From positions 14,167,053 through 14,231,052 of the forward strand of contig CM053335.1 in assembly GCA_028583605.1 (NCBI GenBank): a DNA stretch of 64,000 nucleotides. The letters are read 5' to 3'. The translations under genes and the position numbers were made by a program. Below are positions 36,198 through 47,699 of this stretch, piece by piece (positions within the stretch are counted from its first letter, which is position 1; the number at the start of each line of letters is the position of its first letter). Source of the DNA: Dastarcus helophoroides. Taxonomy: Eukaryota > Arthropoda > Insecta > Coleoptera > Bothrideridae. The notes under the pieces were generated by a model. The model was not told where the DNA came from. It worked only from the letters and a program-made list of their open reading frames with translations, and did no database searches.

Positions 36198-36470
36198 GAG
36201 GCTGCCCAACGATATACGGACACTAGTTGGCAGATACACCGTCAGCAAAGCCAGAAAAAATCCTCAACCAAAAGTACTAACACTCAAACGAACGAAATTT
36301 CGAGGAAACTCGAACCGATTTCAAAGACCAACGGTCACGTCAACGGCATTATCAACGGAAAGACCAAAAATGGTCCTTCGGAAAACAAAAAGGTGGTCCA
36401 TATCGAAGAAATACAAACCATATACGAACCCATGCCAGAGCCGGTCCAAAAGACCGCTTCCGTCGTGGTG
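36198..36470 (+). CDS. Internal coding exon (91 codons, phase 0-0) of an unrecognised hydrophilic protein
   Basis: 273 bp bounded by an acceptor (ATTTTCAG) and a strong donor (GTGGTG|GTAAGC at 36471). It is open throughout in one frame, an integral number of codons, with higher GC and balanced codon use unlike the satellites on either side. The product is not recognised. Residues 16-32 are Q/S/K/T/N-rich. Residues 44-59 hold four spaced NG dipeptides (TNGHVNGIINGKTKNG). Residues 66-91 are more ordered in character (VVHIEEIQTIYEPMPEPVQK), with a proline-rich EPMPEP. There is no membrane segment or signal peptide. It looks like a disordered N-terminal or linker region of a larger, probably cytoplasmic protein. 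It joins in frame to the candidate start exon at 21266. The following exon is not found in this window. Confidence 0.7.
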
Positions 36471-36880
36471 GTAAGCAGAGAGTTTTAATTTTGGGCATGA
36501 GGACTAACTAACTAACAAGTCATTGGGTGTCTGGACTAACAACTAACTAGATTATGCTCCAAAATATTAATGGTGCCAAAAATGTTTTAATTAAATGTTA
36601 ATTTACTCAATATAAGTTATGATGAAACTATAGAATTACTTCTTCTACCTACATAAAAATTTTAATATCAAATCAGGTAATTTTTTTTAAGGAAAATCTT
36701 CCTTGATCAAAACTTAATAAGAGACTTCGAAAGGAAACCATTTCTTTTTCTATCTTCATAGAACTTCACTTCGTTCGCGATTGGATCATTTCAAAAAACT
36801 ACTAAAAGTGTTGAGTTTTTTGCTAACCATCGTATGGAGCTTATTCAGGAACGAGGAAAAAACCAAAGCAGAGTGTGTTA
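36471..36880. other. Intronic single-copy DNA after the coding exon
   Basis: Starts with the GTAAGC donor. A possible acceptor at 36849 (TTATTCAG|GAACGAGG) would run into a stop after ten codons, so I do not take it as an exon. The stretch leads into the 559-bp satellite. Confidence 0.45.
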
Positions 36881-38640
36881 ACCGCAGCAGTCTTTCCAAA
36901 TGAAAGTGACATAAAGGGTGCCGAGGGAATGCAGTCCATACAGAAGACTATGCTAACTCAGTATGTCAACCATTCCACGAAGCTCATCGTAGAGACTGCC
37001 AAATGGGAAAACCAAGGTTCTTGAACTTTGGTAGACATGTTGAGTTACTGTGCTACTTTCACTTTCATAGTCTACTATCCACCACCATCCATATGTTTAC
37101 CATCTTGACCTCTGGTATAGTTGATATACTGAGTTACCCTTCTCTTCTTTGTCTGAATCATGGTGTTTTATTCCACATCTCTGCAGATGCGGTTTGGTTT
37201 GGCTGACATACTAAGTTACCGTACTCTTCTGTATGCACTACATTTCTTCACAACATTCGCCACCATTTTTTGTGCCACTGTTCCCACTTTACCAGAGGTA
37301 AAACTTTGTCTAAGACAAAGTGGTAAAGTGGGATGGATGTCATACTAAGTCGTCAAGCAAAATTCTTATTGGATTTTGGTTGACATGTTGTGTCACTTTT
37401 ACTTCGAAAGAGATTTACCTCTGGTGTGGATGTCATATTAGTTATCAAGCAGAATTCTTCTTGGACTTTGGTCGACATGTTGAGTTACTGTGTGCTACTT
37501 TCACAAGAGTTCTACCTCTGGTATGGACGTCATACTAAGTCATCAAGCAAAACTCTTCTTGGACTTTGGTAGACATGTTGAGTTACTGTGCCACTTTCAC
37601 TTCCATAGTCAGATAGTCAGGGAGGCAGAAAGCACGATAACTCAGTATGTCTACCATCTTGATCTCTGGTATAGTTGACATATGGATTTCCTTTCTCTTC
37701 TCTGTTTGAATCAAGGTTCTTTATTCCACAATCTTCGCAGGTGCAGTCTTTGGTTTGGTTTACATATACTGATTTACCGTACTCTTCTGTATGGACTGCA
37801 TTCCTTCGCCAGATTCGCCACCATTTTTTGTGCCACTGCTCCCCCTTTACTAGAGGTAAAAACTTTGCCGAAGACAAAGCGGTAAAGTGGGATGGATGTC
37901 ATACTAAGTCGTCAAGCAAAATTCTTATTGGATTTTGGTTGACATGTTGTGTCACTTTTACTTCGAAAGAGATTTACCTCTGGTGTGGATGTCATATTAG
38001 TTATCAAGCAGAATTCTTCTTGGACTTTGGTCGACATGTTGAGTTACTGTGTGCTACTTTCACAAGAGTTGTACCTCTGGTATGGACGTCATACTAAGTC
38101 ATCAAGCAAAACTCTTCTTGGACTTTGGTAGACATGTTGAGTTACTGTGCCACTTTGACTTCCATAGTCAGATAGTCAGGGAGGCAGAAAGCGCGATAAC
38201 TCAGTATGTCTACCATCTTGATCTCTGGTATAGTTGACATATGGAGTTACCTTTCTCTTCTCTGTCTGAATTATGGTTCTTTATTCCACAATCTCCGCGG
38301 GTGCAGTCTTTGGTTTGGTTCACATTTACTGATCTACCGTACTCTTCTGTATGGACTGCATTCCTTCGCCAGATTCGCCACCATTTTTTGTGCACTATTC
38401 CCATTTTATCAGAGGTAAAACTTTGTCGAAGACAAGTGGTAAAGTGGTATGGATATCAAGTCATCAAGCAAAATTCTTCTTGGACTTTGGTTGACATGTT
38501 ACTGTTTCACTTTCACTTCAAAAGTTTTATGTCTGGTATGGATGTCATACTAAGTCATCAAGCTAAAATCTTCTTGGACTTTGACATGTTGAATTACTGT
38601 CTTGACTACACTTCGGAAGAGGTTAGCCTCTGGTATGGTT
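36881..38640. repeat. 559-bp satellite, about 3 copies, with an inverted fragment at the left edge
   Basis: GGATGGATGTCATACTAAGTC begins at 37331 and 37890, exactly 559 bp apart; a third, eroded copy starts near 38446. Each unit contains nested sub-repeats around CTTGGACTTTGGTNGACATG TTGAGTTACTG (near 37020, 37372, 37460, 37559 and equivalents). The stretch 36927-36947 (GGAATGCAGTCCATACAGAAG) is the reverse complement of a box in the regular units (37786-37806), so the left edge is inverted. Overlapping open frames on both strands (up to 187 codons) occur in several frames at once and differ between copies, arguing against coding. Confidence 0.9.
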
Positions 38641-39345
38641 CACATACTGAGCTACTGTGCTCTTCTATGAATTTGATAGTTTGCTTTGTTCCCGAGGAAG
38701 CCCACTATGATGACGTACACGTTCGGTATTTCCTCCAATTAAAACTTTTTCTGACTTTGGCTATGGAAGCATTTGTAACCATAACCATGAAACTAATAAA
38801 TTGATGCGGAATGAAACTAGGGAATTTCTTCTACCTTCATGAAACGTTAATAACCGACTAGGGGGATTAAGGATTAAACGTAGAGCCGTTGATGGAGTTA
38901 TGATTATGTGAAAATTACAATGATTCCTTTAGATCTAGCTAATAAATTCACGTATTAGTTCAACGCATAACGATTTAATCAATTCCATCAATTCCATTGA
39001 ATTTAAATAAATAGTAATAGATTACGGTCGGTGCTTTTGATCAATTATTTCACAAGAATGTTGTTTAACGCAGCTGTATAATGATAATAATTGCAGTCGA
39101 CTACCTGGGGCTAGTGTAATAATCGGCCACATTAATCCAACCTTGATATTGACGGTAGTGATGATCTATACTGCAACTAGTTGACTTTGATGGTGATGGT
39201 GGCAATAAACCGTGCATTAAAATGACTAATGTTACCACTGCGTCAACAAGACAGATACAGTAATTTAGATGTGACGTCTCTGACTGTGGAACTCCAAAGA
39301 GAACTTCTTAAAAAAATTGCTTTTCTAGCTTTTATCATAGTTGAG
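38641..39345. other. Single-copy DNA, no gene seen
   Basis: Includes the tail of a chance frame that ends at 38804. It contains no repeat and no convincing exon. In the gene model it is intronic or upstream of the 60.6-kb promoter. Confidence 0.45.
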
Positions 39346-40187
39346 CTTTCTTTAGTTTGATGGTTGAAATTTAACAGTTTGATAGTTGAAAGTTAAGAGT
39401 TAAAAAATTGTTAGTTTGATAGTTAAAAGTTAAAAGTTTGACAATTGAAAGGTGAATATTTGAAAGTTACAGGCTTGAGGCTTGAAAGTTTAAAAGTTGG
39501 AAGATTGAAATTTGAATATTTGAAAGATTGAAAGTTGAATGTTTTAAAATTCATGGTTTGATAGTTGTAGATTTGAAAGTTAAAAGTTTGACAGTTGAAA
39601 ATTGACAGTTTGATAGTTGAAGGTTTAAAGTTTGATAGTTGAAAGGTGAATATTTTAAAGTTGACAGATTGAAGATTGGAATTTGAAAAGTTGGAAGTTT
39701 GAAAGTTGAATGATTGAAAGTTTAATTTTAAAAGTTTAAAAGTTGACAGTTTGATTGTTAAAGATTTGAAGGATAAAAGGCTGACAGTTGAGGTTTTAAA
39801 AGTTTGACGATTGACAGTTGAAAGGCGAATATTTAAAAATTGAAAGCTTAAAGGTTGGAAATATGAAAGTTGGAAATTTGAAAGTTGAATGTTGAAAGTT
39901 GAGAGGTTGATAGATGAAGATTCTAAAGTTTGACAGTTGAAAGTTGACAGTTGATGGTTGGTGGTTTAAAAGTATGAAATTTGACAGTTGAGAGATTAAT
40001 ATTTCAAATTTGACAGTTTGAAGGTTAGAAATAGGCATTTTGGGAGTTGATGTTTGAAGCTTGAAAGTTGAAGGTTTAAATGTTGAAAGCTTAACAGTTG
40101 AAAGATGAATGTTTGAAAGTTGACAGTTGAGTTTTTGCAAGTTTGGTGAATATTTGAAAGTTTGAAGATTGAAAGTATGAAAGATGG
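39346..40187. repeat. GAAAGTT-type degenerate array
   Basis: Same 15-bp family as 32835-36060. The minus-strand frame 39796-40200 is a low-complexity by-product. Confidence 0.9.
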
Positions 40188-40728
40188 TACATATTTCCAA
40201 TTTTAAGCACGTTTAACTGTTTAATTACAGAACATTTAATTGGTCATTTGTCAAAACTAGATGAAAGTAAAGTCACGCCGAGGACGTTTGTATCTATGGA
40301 TGTTGCGATGCAACCCGTGATACAAGCTTTGCCTCATCTACGTGAACTTTGCAATTGCAGTCTAGTTTTCATTAGATTCTAATGAAATTAGATTTCAGTT
40401 GCATCGTAATAAACTTGTATATATTCGTATATACAAGGCTTATTATCTCAGCAGAGAATAATGCTTCAATTAGCATGTAACGAAAAAAAAATGTTAGCGT
40501 AATAAACAGTTAAAAGTCAGTTACAAGTCACCCAATGGAGGTTTGCTCTCTTGGATACTTATACGACTGACTAACGGCTTTAAGTTGGAAGTGTATACGA
40601 CCACCGTACCATGCTGGTGAGGCCAAGGAAGGCCGAAACTAGTCTATGGTTGCGGTTGTACATATTTTCAATTTTAAGCACGTTTAACTGTTCAATTACA
40701 GAACATTTAACTGTTCATTTGTCAAAGT
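40188..40728. repeat. Single-copy segment flanked by about 70-bp direct repeats
   Basis: TACATATTTYCAATTTTAAG ... CAGAACATTTAAYTG ... TCATTTGTCAAA is present at 40188-40255 and again at 40659-40728 with a few substitutions. The 403 bp between is non-repetitive with higher GC (CACGCCGAGGACG, GGTGAGGCCAAGG) and no gene. The left repeat follows GAAAGTT array and the right repeat leads back into it. Candidate explanations are a duplication with insertion or a degenerate mobile element. Confidence 0.75.
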
Positions 40729-41330
40729 TAAAAGGTGAATATTTTAAAGATAAAAGTTCGAAGGTTGGAAGTATGAAAGTTTGAAGTTTGAACGTTAAAT
40801 CTTTGAAAGTTGAAAAATTGAAACTTGAAAGTTTAAATTTTGAAAGTTGAAAGTTTCAAAGTTGACAGCTTAATAATTTAAGATTTGAAAGTTAAAAGTT
40901 TGAGAATTGAAAGTTGAATGTTTGACAGTTAACAATATGATAGTTAAAGGTTTAAAAGTTGGAAGTCTGACAGTTGAAAGTGAATATTTAAAAATTGATA
41001 GTTTGAAGGTTGAAAGTTTGAATCTTGGAAGTACGAAAGTTGGAAATTTGTAAAATAAATGTTTGAAAGTTGAAAGATTGAAACCTGAAAGTTTGAAAGT
41101 TCCAAAGTTGACAGTTTGATCGTTAAAGATTTTAAAGTTAAAAGTTCGACAGTTGAAAATTAACGTTTGAAACTTGAGGTTCTAAAAGTTTGAAGTTTGA
41201 TAGGTGAAAGGTGACTAGTTGAAAGTTAAAAATTTGAAGGTTGAAAGCAGGAAAGTTGGAAGTTTGAACGTTGAATATTTGAAAGTTGAAAGATTGAAAC
41301 TTGAAAGTTTAAAAGTTTAAATTTTGAAAG
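40729..41330. repeat. GAAAGTT-type degenerate array
   Basis: Continuation of the 15-bp family up to the start of the segmental duplication. No gene. Confidence 0.9.
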
Positions 41331-42999
41331 TTGAATGATTCAAAGTTGACAGCTTGATAGTTTGAAAATTAGAAGTTTGATAGTTGAAAGTTGAATGGTC
41401 GAAAGTTGACAGTTTCATAGTTGATGGTTTGAAGTTTAACAGTTTAAATGTGAATATTTGAAACTGTCAAAGTTTGAAGGTTAGATATGGGAATGTTGGA
41501 AGTTTGAAAGTTGAATGTTTGAAAGTTGAAAGATTAAAACCTAAATGTTTGAAAGTTTAAATTTTGAAAGTTGCGATAGTTTGATGATTAAAAATTTAAA
41601 AGTTAAAAGTTTGACAGTTGTAAGTTGAATGTTTGAAAATTGACAGTTCTGATAGTTATAGGTTTTTAAGTGTGACGTTTGACAGTTGAAAGATAATATT
41701 TCGAAGTCGAAAGTTGGAAGGTTGGAAGCTTGAAAGTTAAATATTTGAAATTTGAAAGATTAAAAGTTTGAAAGTTTAATGCTGAAGATTAAAAGTTGAA
41801 AATTTCAAAAATGACAGTTTGATAGTTAAAGTATTTAAAAGGTTAATAATTATGACAGTTAAAAGTTGAATGCTTGACAGTTGACAGATTGATAGTTAAT
41901 GTTTTTGAGACAGTTTGATAGTTGAGGTTTTGAAACTTGAAGTTAGATAGTTAAAAGGTGAATTTTGAAAAGTTGACAGTTTGAAGGTTAGAAGTAGGAA
42001 AGTTATAAGTTGAATGTTTGAAACTTGAAAGTTGAAAGTTATTAAAACTTGAAAGTTTAAAAGTTGACATTTGGTAGTTGAAGATTTAAAGTGAAAGTTG
42101 AATCTTGAAAGTTGATGTTTAAAGTTGAAGTTTGAACATTTTAAAGTTAAAGTTGAAAGTTGAAAGTTGCAAGGTTGGTAGTAGAAATTGAGAAGTTAAA
42201 ATGAAAGTTGGAAGTTTAAAGTTTGAACTGATTTGAAAGTTAAAAGATTGAAACCTGAAAGTTTAAGTTCAAAGTTTAAATTTTGAAAGCTTGAAATTTG
42301 AAAAGTTTCAAAGTTGACAGTTTAAACAAATTGATGATTTGAAAACTAAAGTTTCGAAGGAAGTTTGAAAGTTGAAAAGTTTGATAATGAAGGTTGAAAG
42401 TTTGACAGTTAAACGTGAACATTTAAATTTAAAAGTTGAAATTAAAATATGAGGTTGCAAGTTGAAAGTTGCATGTTAAAAGTTGAAAGATTAAATAATT
42501 AAATGGAAAGCATTGAAAGTTGAAAGTAAATTGAAATTTATGAAGATGTGAAAGCTAAAATTTTACAGTTGAAAGTTGAATGACTGATGACAGTTTGAGA
42601 GTTTAACATTTATAAGTTAAAAAGTTGAAAATGTGAAAGTTGTCGGTTAGGTAGTTAAAACTTGACGGTTAGCTAGTTGAAAAATAAAAGCTTGAAAGTT
42701 TGAAAAGTCTTATAGCTGAAATTTGAACATTAAAAGTTTGATAGTCGAAGGTTTCAAATTTGACAATTTGATAGGTTGAAATTTTGAAAGTTGAACGCTT
42801 GAAAGTTAAAAAACTTGTGATAGTCAAAAGTTTAGAAGTTGATAGGAAGTTTGATATTTGAAAGTTTGATAAATGAAAGTTAAAAATTTCAAAGTTGGAC
42901 TTTAAATTCTAACTTGAAAACTAAAAAATTGTAGGTTTCAAAGCTGCAAGTTTGGAAATGGAAAGTTGAAAGTTAAAAATTAAACATGAACATTTGAAA

Positions 43000-43960
43000 G
43001 TTGAAAGAAACTTTGAAAATTTGAAAACTGAACGCTTTAAAGTTGAAGAAAGCTCGATAGTTTGAAAATTTTGAAAGTTTGAAAGATATAAAGATCACAG
43101 TTGAAGGTTTAAAAGTTGAAATTCCAATTTTCTTTTTATTGAAAGTTAAAAATTGAAAGTGAACACTTGAAAGTTAAAATAAACGTTGGAAATTTAAAAA
43201 ACTCAGCGTTTTAAAAGTTGAAAAAAAGCTCGATAGTTTGAAAATGTTGAAAGTTTGAAAGATATAAAGATCACAGTTGAAGGTTTAAAAGTTAAATTCC
43301 AATTTTACTTTTATTGAAAGTTAAAAATTGAAAGTGAACACTTGAAAGTTAAAATAAAGCTTTCGAAATTTAAAAAACTGAGCGTTTTAAAGTTGAAAAA
43401 AGCTCCATAGTTTGAAACATTTGAAAGTTTAAGTGAAATGATTTAAAGATCACAGTTGAAGGTTTAAAAGTTAAATTCCAATTTTTTTTTATTAAAAGTT
43501 AAAAATTGAAAGTGAACAATTGAAAGTTGAAAGAAATTTTTAAAATTTAAAAACTGAACGCTTTAAAGTTGAAAAAAACCTCGATAGTTTTGAAAATTTC
43601 GAAAATTTGAAAGATCTAAGGATCACAGTTGGAAGGTTTAAAAGTTTAAATTCCAAATTTTGTTAATTGAAAGTTAAAAATTGAAATTTTTTCTGAACGC
43701 ATTTAAAGTTGAAAAAAGCTCGATAGTTTTTGGAAAAATCTTGAAGAGTAGAAAGTTTGAAAGATCTAAAGATCGACAGTTGAAGATTTAAAAGTTTTAA
43801 ATCCAATTTTTTTTTGATTGAAACCTTAAAAATTCGAAGTGAACACTTCAACGTTGAAAGAACGGTTTGAAAATTTAACACTGAACGCTTTAAAGGTTGA
43901 TAGTTTGAAAAAGTTGACAAAGTTTGTAAAGATCTGGAAGATACATAGTTTGAAGGTTTA
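43000..43960. repeat. About 175-bp tandem repeat, about 5 copies
   Basis: Marked by AGCTCGATAGTTTGAAAA (43046, 43226, about 43401, about 43575, 43719), AAAGATCACAGTTGAAGG and TTAAATTCCAATTTT. It is a higher-order form of the GAAAGTT family. Confidence 0.88.
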
Positions 43961-44049
43961 AAGTTTTAAATTCCAATTTTTCTTCCATTTTGTAAGTTAA
44001 ATAATCGGAAACTTAAAAGGTCCACAAAGTTATAACCGTTCGGAAATAA

Positions 44050-45640
44050 AATGGAGTCTACAAGTTTCGAAGGTTTAAAAAGTTTTTGATATTTGGGGCT
44101 GATTTTGATTTTTCTGACGTGAAAATTCCTTTCCAAGCGTTTGGGACGTTGCTCGTAATTCTTAAGTGCCAATATTTCATCCGTAATTGAAATGCGTTTA
44201 AGTGAAGTTCTCGTTTGGGGAGAAACACGGTTAATATCCGGAAACCGCGCCCAGAAAAATATAGGTCGCTGCAACTAAATGGGTTACGCTGCAATAAAAC
44301 CCTACAAATTACGGGTAATCCTGACGATGTTGGCGTGTTATATTACGCCGTTGCAAACAACATGCCGGACGAAATATCCTTGAATTTACAACTTTATAAT
44401 CCACGGGATATTAATTTTTATAGGAGTCGTGTCATATACAGTTTTAGGGTGAAAAATCTTCACTTTTTTGGTAATATTGGTGTTATCCTTATTTACCCAA
44501 TTAGTAAAATATTTAAAAAAAATCAAATCGCTCTATGTTTGTCCAAGCGTCCTAGTTTGGGGTTTGAACCCGCCTCAAGTAGGTTTGTTCAAACTATGTA
44601 AGTAACAAATGTTCGATTCAAATGTATCGTGAGTTCTACCAGCTTCAACATTTTTCTTTTCAAGGTTAAAAATCGATACAGTATCCTGCATAACCAATGG
44701 CGAGGCTTCTTTATTAAATTAAGTAAGTTAATAATGTAACTGCTAGGGCAGATTAAATCTTTAAATCGAGCGGAAGGGCGATCAAATGGAGAGGCGCGAT
44801 CAACTGCAGCGGCGCGATATTAACAACCATTCGCGAACACCGTACATGATGCCATCTTTGAAAAAAATTAGGTAACAGTTGAAATAATTAAATAAAAACG
44901 ATTATTTTAAAGGCTGAAAAGTCGCCCAGTTCGATTGCGAAGTGCTCAACTCATTTGCTAGAATTTGGGGATCACGTAATTATCCCCAATCTTCTTATAA
45001 GGTTGGGATTTTGGGTACCATAGAGTTAATGTTCTTTGTTTCCGTTCCCTAATCCACCAAAGGTAATTTAAAACCTATACCTTTTTAAAATCAAAGGAGG
45101 TCGTGTAAACGCCATTTATGGGTTTGCTTATTCGCACCTGCGTCTGAAAGTTTACCTACCTCATAGGAATAGTAAAATCCCACCTCTTCGGCGGCGACTA
45201 CATAGAATATGCAAAGTCGTTCCGAGAAAGATAAAGCCGGTAAAATATGATAGCGGGAATTTATCTGGGGTCGCAAAGAGCATCTGTGCGGGTGTTTTAC
45301 ATCCCCGGAGAAACATGTGTGCATGTGCTTCGACGTTTCTAACATTTTCTGTTGCCGACTTGTAGAATTCTTATCTCAGCACGCGTTCTTTACGGTTTGC
45401 TGGTTTACCTCTTTTATTGTTTTACCTCCAACGACCCGAGTTTTTTTCGATATGCAGCAGAAAAAACCCGATTGCCTTGATTCATATTTACGTAAGCTCG
45501 CTTGTATGGGCAGCTTCATGGATCTAGCCCAAACCACAAGTAAAACATTTGACAGTAATGTCCTAAAATCAAAGTTTGACAATTTTGATGTGGTTAAAAA
45601 AATAAGGGGGAAGGTTTTTATTCTAAAAGTTGAAAATTTA
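44050..45640. other. Single-copy module inside the duplication, copy 1
   Basis: Non-satellite DNA with several CpG-containing stretches (GGAGAGGCGCGATCAACTGC, CTTCGGCGGCGACTACATAG). A plus-strand frame of 128 codons (44215-44601) shares its last 88 codons with copy 2. It ends at CAAACTAT|GTAAGTAAC, which also looks like a strong donor. The minus-strand frame 45091-45345 (84 codons) is identical in both copies. Because the DNA itself is nearly identical, conservation of frames says nothing about selection. No family is recognised and I do not call genes here. Confidence 0.4.
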
Positions 45641-45660
45641 AACATTTGTAAGTATGTTTA

Positions 45661-46030
45661 GAAGTTGAAAGGTTTGAATTAAAGTTGAAAGTTTGAAAGT
45701 TGAAAGTTTAAAGTTGAAAGTTTGAAAGTTGAAAGTTTGAAAGTTGAAAGTTGAAAGTTTGAAAGTTTGAAAGTTTGAAAGTTTGAAAGTTTGAAAGTTT
45801 GAAAAGTTGAAAGTTTGAAAGTTTAAAAGTTGAAAGTTTAAAGTTGAAAGTTTGAAAGATTAGAAGTTTGAAAGTTGAAAGTTTGAAAGTTGAAAGTTTG
45901 AAAGTTGAAAGTTAAGGAAGTTGAAAGTTTGAAAGTTGAAAGTTTGAAGTGAAAGTTTGAAAGTTGAAAGTTTGAAAGTTGAAAGTTTGAAAGTTTGAAA
46001 GTTTGAAAGTTGAAAGTTTGAAAGTTTAAA
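45661..46030. repeat. Nearly pure 15-bp GAAAGTTTGAAAGTT array
   Basis: The most homogeneous stretch of the family, some 20 units, forming the junction between the two copies of the segmental duplication. Confidence 0.95.
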
Positions 46031-47699
46031 AGTTTAAATTTTGAAAGTTGAATGATCAAAGTTGACAGCTTGATAGTTTGAAAATTAGAAGTTTGATAGT
46101 TGAAAGTTGAATGGTCGAAAGTTGACAGTTTCATAGTTGATGGTTTGAAGTTTAACAGTTTAAATGTGAATATTTGAAACTGTCAAAGTTTGAAGGTTAG
46201 ATATGGGAATGTTGGAAGTTTGAAAGTTGAATGTTTGAAAGTTGAAAGATTAAAACCTAAATGTTTGAAAGTTTAAATTTTGAAAGTTGCGATAGTTTGA
46301 TGATTAAAAATTTAAAAGTTAAAAGTTTGACAGTTGTAAGTTGAATGTTTGAAAATTGACAGTCTGATAGTTATAGGTTTTTAAGTGTGACGTTTGACAG
46401 TTGAAAGAATAATATTTAGAAGTCGAAAGTTGGAAGGTTGGAAGCTTGAAAGTTAAATATTTGAAATTTGAAAGATTAAAAGTTTGAAAGTTTAAATGCT
46501 GAAAGATTAAAAGTTGAAAATTTCAAAAATGACAGTTTGATAGTTAAAGATTTAAAAGTTAATAATTTGACAGTTAAAAGTTGAATGCTTGACAGTTGAC
46601 AGATTGATAGTTAATGTTTTGAGACAGTTTGATAGTTGAGGTTTTGAAACTTTGAAGTTAGATAGTTAAAAGGTGAATTTTGAAAAGTTGACAGTTTGAA
46701 GGTTAGAAGTAGGAAAGTTATAAGTTGAATGTTTGAAACTTGAAAGTTGAAAGTTAAAAAACTGAAAGTTTAAAAATTGACACTTTGGTAGTTGAAGATT
46801 TTAAAGTTGAAAGTTGAATCTTTGAAAGTTGGTAGTTTAATAGTTAAGGTTTTGACATTTTAAAGCTTGACAGTTGAAAGGTGTCCATTGGAAAGTTGCA
46901 AATTTAAAGGTTGGAAGTATGAAAGTTGGAAGTTTAAAAGTGAAAGTTGGAAGTTTAAAAGTTGAACATTTGAAAGTTGAAAGATTGAAACCTGAAAGTT
47001 TGAAAGTTCAAAGTTTAAATTTTTGAAAGCTTTAAAGTTAAAAGTTTCAAAGTTGACAGTTTGACAATTGATGATTTGAAACTTAAAGTTTCACAGTTGA
47101 AAGATGAATGTTTGAAAGTTGATAGTTTGATAACTGAAGGTTTGAAAGTTTGACAGTTAAACGGTGAATATTTGAAAGTTAAAAGTTTCAAGATTAAAAG
47201 TATGGAGGTTGGAAGTTTGAAAGTTGCATGTTTAAAAGTTGAAAGATTGAAAGTTTGATGATTTAAATGTGGAAAGATTGAAAGTTGAAAGTTTCAAAGT
47301 TGACAAATTGGTAGTTGAAGATGTGAAAGCTAAAATTTTTACAGTTGAAAGTTGAATGACTGATGACAGTTTGAGAGTTTAACATTTATAAGTTAAAAAG
47401 TTGAAAATGTGAAAGTTGTCGGTTAGGTAGTTAAAACTTGACGGTTAGCTAGTTGAAAAATAAAAGCTTGAAAGTTTGAAAAGTCTTATAGCTGAAATTT
47501 GAACATTAAAAGTTTGATAGTCGAAGGTTTCAAATTTGACAATTTGATAGGTTGAAATTTTGAAAGTTGAACGCTTGAAAGTTAAAAAACTTGTGATAGT
47601 CAAAAGTTTAGAAGTTGATAGGAAGTTTGATATTTGAAAGTTTGATAAATGAAAGTTAAAAATTTCAAAGTTGGACTTTAAATTCTAACTTGAAATTTG

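Larger units (their letters stand above)
41331..45660. repeat. Segmental tandem duplication, copy 1
   Basis: Matches 46031-50830 in order and orientation. The offset is about 4700 bp at the left end (GACAGCTTGATAGTTTGAAA) and 5177 bp at the right (GGTCGCTGCAACTAAATGGG, 44264 against 49441). The difference is largely explained by fewer 175-bp units in this copy (about 5 against 8). It comprises GAAAGTT array, the 175-bp array (43000-43960) and a single-copy module (44000-45640). This copy has many extra or missing single bases relative to copy 2, mainly in homopolymers. Confidence 0.92.

Noticed and set aside
36849..36885. Acceptor TTATTCAG followed by GAACGAGG as a next exon
   Set aside because: The phase-0 continuation meets a stop after ten codons and there is no following donor that helps.
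37003..38804. Overlapping plus and minus frames of 60-187 codons in the 559-bp satellite
   Set aside because: Frames occur in several phases at once, and equivalent frames differ in length between satellite copies. No domain is recognisable.
44560..44580. GGGGTTTGAACCCGCC as a Pol III B box of a SINE
   Set aside because: No A box at a suitable distance upstream and no A-rich tail. It is a short chance match.
45091..45345. 84-codon minus-strand frame identical in both copies (also 50259-50513)
   Set aside because: The whole DNA module is nearly identical between copies, so identity is not evidence of selection. No family or splice support.
45317..45661. 114-codon plus-strand frame in the duplicated module
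   Set aside because: It is broken in the second copy (50485-50830) by homopolymer length differences, and its C-terminus runs into satellite.
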